Assembly: GCA_045533895.1 (NCBI GenBank) | Contig: JAZSIT010000026.1 | Span: forward strand, 1 to 27,413 | DNA length: 27,413 bases | Reading direction: 5' to 3' | DNA from: SFLA01 sp045533895 | Lineage (GTDB): Bacteria > Bacillota > Clostridia > Oscillospirales > CAG-382 | In this document: in pieces, positions 22,521-27,413 of the stretch | Layout: the number at the start of each line of letters is the position of its first letter | How positions within the stretch are numbered: position 1 is the stretch's first letter | Notes under the pieces: model-generated | What the model saw: only the letters and a program-made list of their open reading frames with translations | Told to the model about the DNA's origin: nothing | The model's database searches: none | Translations under genes and position numbers: made by a program

Positions 22521-23294
22521 TTATACCCCCTCTCCGTGCCGTTGGCGCGCCGCTTCAAAAAGCATTACCGCGGCGGCGGCTGATACATTAAGCGAATTAA
22601 GCTCGCCGTACATAGGTATGGACAAGATAAAATCGCTTTTTTCTTTTACTATTCTTGATACGCCCTCACCCTCGCTTCCGAGCACGAAGGCTATACCGCT
22701 ATCATCAAATTTCTCGCCAAAATAAGGTTTACCGTTTGCTTCAAGAGCGTATACCCACACTCCCCTGCTCTGCAGTTCGCCGATAGCGGCGGCTATATTG
22801 CCCACTCTCGCAACAGGAACTCTGAACAAAGCGCCTGCAGAGGACTTTGCCACCGTGGAAGTGAGCGAAACAGAGCGGTGCTTGGGAATTATTACGCCGT
22901 GAGCGCCTGCACATTCCGCCGTACGGATTATTGCGCCCAGATTGTGAGGATCGTTAATACAATCACACACCACAAAAAAAGGCGTTTCATTCTTTTTGTC
23001 TGCGGCGGCAAACAAATCGTCCAGAGTAGCGTACACCGTTTCGGGAACGGAAGCGGCAACGCCCTGATGAACGGCACCGCCGGAAATAGAGTCAAGGCGC
23101 GCACGGTCAGTCTCCACAATTGGAATGCGCCGTGCCGATGCTTTGCCGACAATAACCTTGATACTGCCTTCCACTGCACCCTTCTGAACGTATATTTTAT
23201 CTATGTCTCTTCCCGAAGCAAGCAGCTCAAGTACAGAGTTTCTGCCCCAGAAAATACCGTCGAAACCGCTTGTGCGTCCGGAATCCTCTCGCAT
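22521..23294 (-). CDS. rlmB: SpoU/TrmH-family 23S rRNA 2'-O-methyltransferase (RlmB type)
   Basis: A 257-aa protein with the N-terminal L30e-like substrate domain (GRNSVLELL, 17-25) and a C-terminal SPOUT knot. Motif 1 is NDPHNLGAIIRTAE (114-127), motif 2 is GSEGEGV (206-212) and motif 3 is SLNVSAAAAVMLFE (234-247). RlmB methylates the ribose of G2251 in the 23S rRNA peptidyl-transferase region; orthologues in Firmicutes usually sit near cysS. Here it is instead the first gene of a two-gene unit with the P-type-ATPase-like protein, which starts 8 bases after its stop. The start has GAGG nine bases upstream and a promoter about 40 bases away. Another TrmH-family target cannot be excluded. Confidence 0.92.
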   Translation of the reverse strand: MREDSGRTSGFDGIFWGRNSVLELLASGRDIDKIYVQKGAVEGSIKVIVGKASARRIPIVETDRARLDSISGGAVHQGVAASVPETVYATLDDLFAAADKKNETPFFVVCDCINDPHNLGAIIRTAECAGAHGVIIPKHRSVSLTSTVAKSSAGALFRVPVARVGNIAAAIGELQSRGVWVYALEANGKPYFGEKFDDSGIAFVLGSEGEGVSRIVKEKSDFILSIPMYGELNSLNVSAAAAVMLFEAARQRHGEGV

Positions 23295-23335
23295 ACAAAC
23301 ATACCTCTTTTCGGTAAATATACCTATTCCAAGAT

Positions 23336-23364
23336 ATTATATCATAAAAAAAACGTTTTGCCAA
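23336..23364 (-). promoter_or_regulatory. Promoter of the rlmB operon
   Basis: On the minus strand TTGGCA (23359-23364) and TATAAT (23336-23341) are spaced by exactly 17 bases, the spacer including eight Ts. It lies about 41 bases upstream of the rlmB start. Confidence 0.8.
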
Positions 23365-23395
23365 CAGTAAATTTATATTTTTATATAAAAAACAA

Positions 23396-23419
23396 CCGCC
23401 CCGTTTTCCAACGGGGCGG
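23396..23419 (-). terminator. Terminator after the SGNH/F5-8C gene
   Basis: A perfect 10-bp GC-rich stem (23396-23405 with 23410-23419, 4-base loop) is followed on the minus strand by TTGTTTTTTATATA. It lies 14 bases beyond the stop of the surface-protein gene and separates it from rlmB. Confidence 0.88.
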
Positions 23420-23433
23420 AAAGCAGGTATAAA

Positions 23434-25359
23434 CTATTTCTTTTTCTTGAGTATTACGGCAGTAACGGCAATAACAGCGGCAACAACAACAGCGCCTGCG
23501 CCTATAATACCCCAATCTCTTTTGCTGAGACCGGACGCAGGAGTTTCTCCGCTCTGTTCGGATACATTTTCGGAAACAGAAGCAGGAGAGGAAGTATCGG
23601 AATTATCGGTAATACCGGAAACTTCGGATTCATCGGGATTATCGGATACATCGCCGCTATCTCCCGCAGTACCGTAAACAGAAATTTCACTTACCCAAAG
23701 GAAGTTTCCGCCGATACTATACTGGACCTTAACATATCTCGCTTCAACAGCTTCATCAAGGGTGAGAACGAAATCTCTGTTATCCCAGCCGCCATTGACT
23801 TCCATTTCGCTGCCGGAAAGCTCACCCACCTCGGTAAAGCTCTCACCGTCAACAGAAACAAACAGTTTTACGGTAGAATCCGCAGTAGAAGGAATTCCCC
23901 AAGAGGTGTTGCCAAACAGATCAGTGGAAACCTGTTTTACAGCAGAAACCGAGCCGAGGTCAATAGTTACGGATGTATTGCTTCCCTTATAACAGCCGCA
24001 TTCGCCGGAATCGCCGCTTTCTGCGGCAAGACCGTTGGTGAATTTACCCATGGGACTGCCGTTTTCGGCAGTATCTGTCCAAGTAGCGGTGGTGTATGTC
24101 TCGCCGTCGGACACATAGGGCTTGTTGAGAGAAAGATTCTCGTAGGTAACGCCGTTTATTTCGGTTTTGGTGATATCGGTAACCCCGGGATAAGGATATC
24201 CTTCTTCAACAATGACAGCAGCCATTTCCTGCAAAGCGGTCGCGGTAGCATCGGGAAGATTTGCGGTATAGGTGTTTCCGCGAGGATCAACTCCCAGATA
24301 AGAATACAGCCAAGAGCAAGCTATAAGATAGCTTCCCTCATAAGAATGGTGACCGCCGTCGTCTGCATAAAGATTAATATCGGGATATTCTTCCTGACAC
24401 TTCAAAAACGAGCTTGATGCGGGAGCGTACTTGATATCGAATTTAAGGGAAAGTCGGCTGTAATGAGAATAATGCTTATAGAAGGACTGTACTCTGGTTG
24501 CAGGGTCCTTATCGTCGGAATAGCGCATATAAAGAAGGGGTGTTGCGCCGTTTTCTTTAATGAGAGGCAGAATGGTGGCAACAGCAGCCTCGCTGTCATA
24601 ATAGCTGGCGCCCGCCGCATCCTGAAGCACTACGTAATCGTATTCGGTAAACTGCAGCATATTGCGTAGCTTTTTACCGCGCTCATGGGTCGCATCGGCA
24701 AATTCATGGAGATATGCACTGCCGAAGGTGCAGTAATCCACGTCAACCTCAACGCCTGCGGCTTGGCAAAGACCCTTGAACTTGATGGGAGTTCCGTTAA
24801 AGTATGTAGTGCTGTTGCCCACAAAAAGGAACTTAATTGCATCCTTTGAAGGTTCTTCAGGATTATTGTATGCTATGCGGAGCTTGGCGGTATCCTTGTC
24901 GTATTCGCCGTAAACGGGATATATTATCGACATGGTGGCGTTATACAGCATTGCGCCCTCCATAGCGGTGTTGAAGCAATCGGAAAGTCCCTTGGGTGCG
25001 CCGGAATTATATGCTACCAAAAATCCGCCTGCAGGCACTTTTACGGTAAGCTGAGGAGAACCGTTTACGCCGTTTTCGTTGGCAAGAAGATCTCCGCCCG
25101 CCTCAATAAGAACGCCGTCCTTATCAAATATAAGCACCTTTGAATAGCGGAAGTTGTATTCGCTTGAGCCGATAACACGGGTTTCATCGGTATTATTCGG
25201 ATATACAAACACTCCGCCGGAGGAAGTCTTAACATCAAATCCGGTAATAGTATAGGTTTGGTCAACGTCGTATTTTTCGTTGGCTGCAAAAACGCCCATA
25301 GTGCAAAGGGATGTACCCAGCAAAACAGACGCAAGCAGAATAGCAAGCTTCTTTTTCAC
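23434..25359 (-). CDS. Membrane-anchored extracellular SGNH hydrolase with F5/8 type C domain
   Basis: The start is GTG 25359-25357 with GGAGG nine bases upstream (25369-25373). The 641-aa product has a signal peptide (about 1-25, ending VFA), an N-terminal beta domain (about 30-165), then an SGNH/GDSL-like esterase domain: FVGNSTTY (179-186, nucleophile Ser183) and YADDGGHHSYEGSYL (331-345) supplying the Asp/His pair. An F5/8C (discoidin, CBM32-like) domain follows at about 404-570, containing TIDLG and ARYVKVQY with a terminal WVSEISVYG. A Ser/Asp/Glu-rich linker leads to a final membrane helix (about 618-637) and a KKKK tail. There is no LPXTG. It probably deacylates a surface or dietary glycan; the substrate is not known. 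Confidence 0.8.
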   Translation of the reverse strand: MKKKLAILLASVLLGTSLCTMGVFAANEKYDVDQTYTITGFDVKTSSGGVFVYPNNTDETRVIGSSEYNFRYSKVLIFDKDGVLIEAGGDLLANENGVNGSPQLTVKVPAGGFLVAYNSGAPKGLSDCFNTAMEGAMLYNATMSIIYPVYGEYDKDTAKLRIAYNNPEEPSKDAIKFLFVGNSTTYFNGTPIKFKGLCQAAGVEVDVDYCTFGSAYLHEFADATHERGKKLRNMLQFTEYDYVVLQDAAGASYYDSEAAVATILPLIKENGATPLLYMRYSDDKDPATRVQSFYKHYSHYSRLSLKFDIKYAPASSSFLKCQEEYPDINLYADDGGHHSYEGSYLIACSWLYSYLGVDPRGNTYTANLPDATATALQEMAAVIVEEGYPYPGVTDITKTEINGVTYENLSLNKPYVSDGETYTTATWTDTAENGSPMGKFTNGLAAESGDSGECGCYKGSNTSVTIDLGSVSAVKQVSTDLFGNTSWGIPSTADSTVKLFVSVDGESFTEVGELSGSEMEVNGGWDNRDFVLTLDEAVEARYVKVQYSIGGNFLWVSEISVYGTAGDSGDVSDNPDESEVSGITDNSDTSSPASVSENVSEQSGETPASGLSKRDWGIIGAGAVVVAAVIAVTAVILKKKK

Positions 25360-25390
25360 GGTAAAAAACCTCCTGAATTTTGATATAAAT

Positions 25391-25419
25391 ATAATAACAC
25401 GCTACCCAAAAAATGTCAA
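25391..25419 (-). promoter_or_regulatory. Promoter of the SGNH/F5-8C gene
   Basis: On the minus strand TTGACA (25414-25419) and TATTAT (25391-25396) are 17 bases apart, about 31 bases upstream of the GTG start. Confidence 0.82.
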
Positions 25420-25450
25420 CGGGAAGAGATAAAACGCCTCATAAAACAAA

Positions 25451-25471
25451 CAGCGCCCTGTGAGGGCGCTG
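25451..25471 (-). terminator. Terminator after the leucine-rich repeat gene
   Basis: A 9-bp stem CAGCGCCCT/AGGGCGCTG (25451-25459 with 25463-25471, 3-base loop) is followed on the minus strand by TTTGTTTTAT. It begins ten bases past the stop codon. Confidence 0.8.
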
Positions 25472-25480
25472 AAAAACGAG

Positions 25481-27031
25481 TCACTTTTTGTGCCAATAGT
25501 ATTTATAATACCTTTCGCCTTCGTAATAGGATTTCCAAAAGTACTCCGCTGTTTGGAGAGGGTTACTGACATCTACCGGTTTGCCAACAGAATATTTTGT
25601 ATTTCCAATATACCACCCTGAAGCAGCCTCAAATGTTACACTCTTTAGCTCAGGACAGTTGTAAAACACGTGGCTGGATATCTTTTCCACACTAGCGGGG
25701 AAAACAATGGAAGTTATCCCATAGCATTCCCAAAAAGCACCGTGTTCAATAGTTTCAACACTCGTACCAAATATTACCTTTTCAAGAGAAAAACATTCTC
25801 TGAAGGCGGTTGCACCTATGGTAGTTACGTTATTGGGAATAATTATTTCAGTGAAATCACTGCAGTTATAAAAGGCCGATTTCTCGATAGTAACAAGACT
25901 TTCAGGTAGAACAACATTATTTAAATTTCTACAACAATAAAAAGCATTGGTTTCAATGACAGTTACTCCGTTTCCGATAGTAACCTCGTTCAGTTGGAAG
26001 CACTCATAAAAGGTGCCTTTTTTAATCGCGGTAACATTATCCGGAATATTTGCAACGGTCAACTTATTACAATTCGCAAATGCGTTTTCCCCTATCTCCG
26101 TTACACTGTCGGGTATATGTATTTCTGCAAGTTCGGTGCAAAAACTAAATGCGCTATCACCGATAAACGTTAAAACGTCAGGTAAGGTCACTTTGACAAG
26201 ATTGTCGCAACCGTAAAATGCAAGCTCGCCAATATACGTTACATTCGGGGGAACATTTACACTTTCAAGACTATCGCAATCAAGAAATGCCCCGTCGTCA
26301 ATCGTTGTAACACCATCAGGAATAGTAATACCGTCAAGTTTTACACAACCGACGAAGGCACTGTTTCCAATAGCAGTAACACTATCTGGAATTATCACAT
26401 CCGTCAGATTAGCACATCCCGAAAACATGCCGTCCGAAATAGTAATAACCCCGTCGGGAATGGTAACGCTTTCAAGGCTCGAACAATCGGAAAAAACAGC
26501 ACTCTCAATGTCTGTAACACTTTCAGGAATATTTATTTCAACAAGTGATTTGCAATTCCGAAACGCACTTTCGCCAATCACTTTTAAATTATTACCAATG
26601 GTTACTCTGCTCAAATTCACACAATCAGCAAATGCGTCAGCGCCAATTACCGCGGTTCCGTTACCTATGACCACGTCTGTCAAATCAGCACATTGAGCAA
26701 ACGCAGACTCGCCTATTGTAACAATACTATCGGGAATGATTACTTTGGTAAGCCCTTCCGCGTTAAAAAACGCGCTTTGACAAATTGAATTAACGGTATA
26801 TTTATCTACAACAGAAGGAATATTCAATTCGCTGACTATCCCGGCTTCGATACTAATAAGTTCACAAGTAGTTCCGTCATAATTGACCTTGTAAGTTATT
26901 CCTTCTCGAGTGAATATTTTGCTTTCGTTTTTTTCATCGCAACCGCTAAGCAAAACGGAAAACAACGTTAACACTATTAATACCAAAAATGTAAAAGCAC
27001 TAATTTTCAAAAAAGTTTTTGAACTCTTCAT
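25481..27031 (-). CDS. BspA-type leucine-rich repeat lipoprotein
   Basis: A 516-aa surface protein with GGAGG/GAGGG eight bases upstream of the ATG. The signal sequence ends in the lipobox LLSGC (Cys31). A short linker domain (about 40-93) precedes an LRR_5/BspA-like solenoid of 16 consecutive 23-residue repeats (94-461) with the pattern L-x-x-(V/I)-x-(I/L)-P-(D/E)-x-(V/L)-x-x-I-x-x-x-(A/T)-F-x-x-C-x-x. The C-terminus (about 462-516) is aromatic and basic, ending in a Tyr/Lys-rich stretch. Proteins of this type commonly mediate binding to host or other cell surfaces; no enzymatic domain is present. It is monocistronic, with its own promoter and terminator. Confidence 0.9.
   Translation of the reverse strand: MKSSKTFLKISAFTFLVLIVLTLFSVLLSGCDEKNESKIFTREGITYKVNYDGTTCELISIEAGIVSELNIPSVVDKYTVNSICQSAFFNAEGLTKVIIPDSIVTIGESAFAQCADLTDVVIGNGTAVIGADAFADCVNLSRVTIGNNLKVIGESAFRNCKSLVEINIPESVTDIESAVFSDCSSLESVTIPDGVITISDGMFSGCANLTDVIIPDSVTAIGNSAFVGCVKLDGITIPDGVTTIDDGAFLDCDSLESVNVPPNVTYIGELAFYGCDNLVKVTLPDVLTFIGDSAFSFCTELAEIHIPDSVTEIGENAFANCNKLTVANIPDNVTAIKKGTFYECFQLNEVTIGNGVTVIETNAFYCCRNLNNVVLPESLVTIEKSAFYNCSDFTEIIIPNNVTTIGATAFRECFSLEKVIFGTSVETIEHGAFWECYGITSIVFPASVEKISSHVFYNCPELKSVTFEAASGWYIGNTKYSVGKPVDVSNPLQTAEYFWKSYYEGERYYKYYWHKK
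25649..26752 (-). repeat. Sixteen tandem 69-bp units encoding 23-aa leucine-rich repeats
   Basis: The translated repeats run without any insertion or deletion for 16 units; the cysteine at position 21 is conserved in every unit. The nucleotide sequence has diverged between units, so the array is old rather than recently amplified. A degenerate unit precedes it and another follows. Confidence 0.9.
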
Positions 27032-27077
27032 TTTGAAACCCTCCTCCGATAATGAACAAACACATTGCTACGATTAT

Positions 27078-27106
27078 AGAATATCATTTATTAACGATAA
27101 TGTCAA
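27078..27106 (-). promoter_or_regulatory. Promoter of the leucine-rich repeat gene
   Basis: On the minus strand TTGACA (27101-27106) is followed after 17 bases by TATTCT (27078-27083); a TATAAT (27073-27078) lies a further five bases on. The -35 box begins just after the T tract of the preceding terminator. Confidence 0.65.
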
Positions 27107-27138
27107 CAAAAAAGGCAGAAGTTTTACTCTTCTGCCTT
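27107..27138 (-). terminator. Terminator after the ROK-like gene
   Basis: A 10-bp stem AAGGCAGAAG/CTTCTGCCTT (27112-27121 with 27129-27138, 7-base loop) is followed on the minus strand by a run of Ts leading directly into the next promoter. Confidence 0.88.
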
Positions 27139-27153
27139 AATGCTTATTTACTC

Positions 27154-27413
27154 TTATTTGCCGAGATCGGGAAGGCTTGCTGCTGCAACAGACTGGCCTA
27201 CGCGGCGGGAAGATTCATCGGGAATGTGGAGAGTGATCTTCTTTGCAAGCTCGGGGAATTCAACGTCAAGAACTTCCTGTGCCTTTGCGAGGAGGATGGT
27301 TCCGCCCTCACCGCTGGTAACACGGCCCATAATGAGAACGTGCTTGATATCGTAGAATTCGGTATAGTATGCGATAGCATAACCGAAGTAAACACCGATA
27401 GTCTCGTAGATCT
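27154..27413 (-). CDS. C-terminal part of a probable ROK-family protein
   Basis: An open frame with no start in the window runs off the right edge and ends with TAA at 27156-27154, giving 85 residues. It begins IYETIGVYFGYAIAYYTEFY, continues with KHVLIMGRVTSGEGG and ends RRVGQSVAAASLPDLGK. The VLIMGRVTSGEGG strand-turn and the closing GQSVAAAS helix resemble the C-terminal part of ROK (repressor/ORF/kinase) sugar kinases and regulators of Clostridia. The ATP- and sugar-binding motifs lie outside the window, so kinase or regulator cannot be decided. It has no in-window ATG in the correct frame, so it is easily missed by ORF callers that require a start. Confidence 0.55.
   Translation of the reverse strand, partial: IYETIGVYFGYAIAYYTEFYDIKHVLIMGRVTSGEGGTILLAKAQEVLDVEFPELAKKITLHIPDESSRRVGQSVAAASLPDLGK

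Noticed and set aside
25649..26752. CRISPR-like or satellite array suggested by 69-bp periodicity
   Set aside because: The period follows from 23-residue leucine-rich repeats in a clear coding frame, and the DNA units are diverged.

Overview
The window looks like a chromosomal segment from a low-to-moderate GC Firmicute of class Clostridia, probably a gut-type Oscillospirales/Ruminococcaceae-like lineage. This rests on strong GGAGG ribosome binding sites, TTGACA-17-TATAAT promoters, short GC hairpin terminators with T tracts, and families typical of that group: ECF sigma/anti-sigma pairs, a WalJ-type hydrolase, BspA-like repeat proteins and an AlgX-like lipoprotein. The assignment is inferred from protein style; no rRNA is present. 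I saw no tRNA, CRISPR array, IS element or phage gene.

Layout. 1-2.2 kb: the 3' end of a threonine-aldolase-like gene, then an ECF sigma factor translationally coupled to a large single-pass membrane protein (probable anti-sigma factor). 2.2-4.1 kb (minus strand): a second ECF-type sigma factor with a roughly 375-residue C-terminal extension and a 68-aa winged-helix-like protein. The two sigma units converge on a shared bidirectional terminator. 4.1-7.3 kb (minus): an FkbM methyltransferase, galactokinase-family and walJ operon. 7.4-10.5 kb (plus): a membrane M48-like metallopeptidase and an ADP-ribosylglycohydrolase, divergent from the FkbM operon across an inverted repeat whose arms are extended -10 elements. 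10.5-14.5 kb (minus): D-Ala-D-Ala carboxypeptidase, glucose-6-phosphate isomerase, a P-loop protein, a 4-TM protein and a NUDIX hydrolase.

14.5-16.3 kb (plus) is the most striking part. A consensus promoter is followed by a 26-aa leader ORF whose two ends can base-pair, then an intrinsic terminator, then a second ORF with a near-perfect Shine-Dalgarno, then a SAM methyltransferase and a GNAT acetyltransferase in ATGA overlap. This is the architecture of a translation-sensing attenuator controlling a possible drug-resistance or self-modification operon.

16.3-27.4 kb (minus): an AlgX-like lipoprotein downstream of an EF-G paralogue that lacks the catalytic His of the DTPGH motif; rlmB followed by an 835-aa membrane protein that resembles a P-type ATPase with its catalytic motifs eroded; a membrane-anchored SGNH-hydrolase/F5-8C protein; a BspA-type lipoprotein with 16 uninterrupted 23-residue repeats; and the C-terminal end of a probable ROK-family protein.

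Best candidates for undescribed biology are the attenuated methyltransferase/acetyltransferase operon (14.57-16.29 kb), the P-type-ATPase-like pseudoenzyme coupled to rlmB (20.0-22.5 kb) and the sigma factor with the long C-terminal domain (2.4-4.0 kb). All functions are read from sequence motifs by eye, without database searches.
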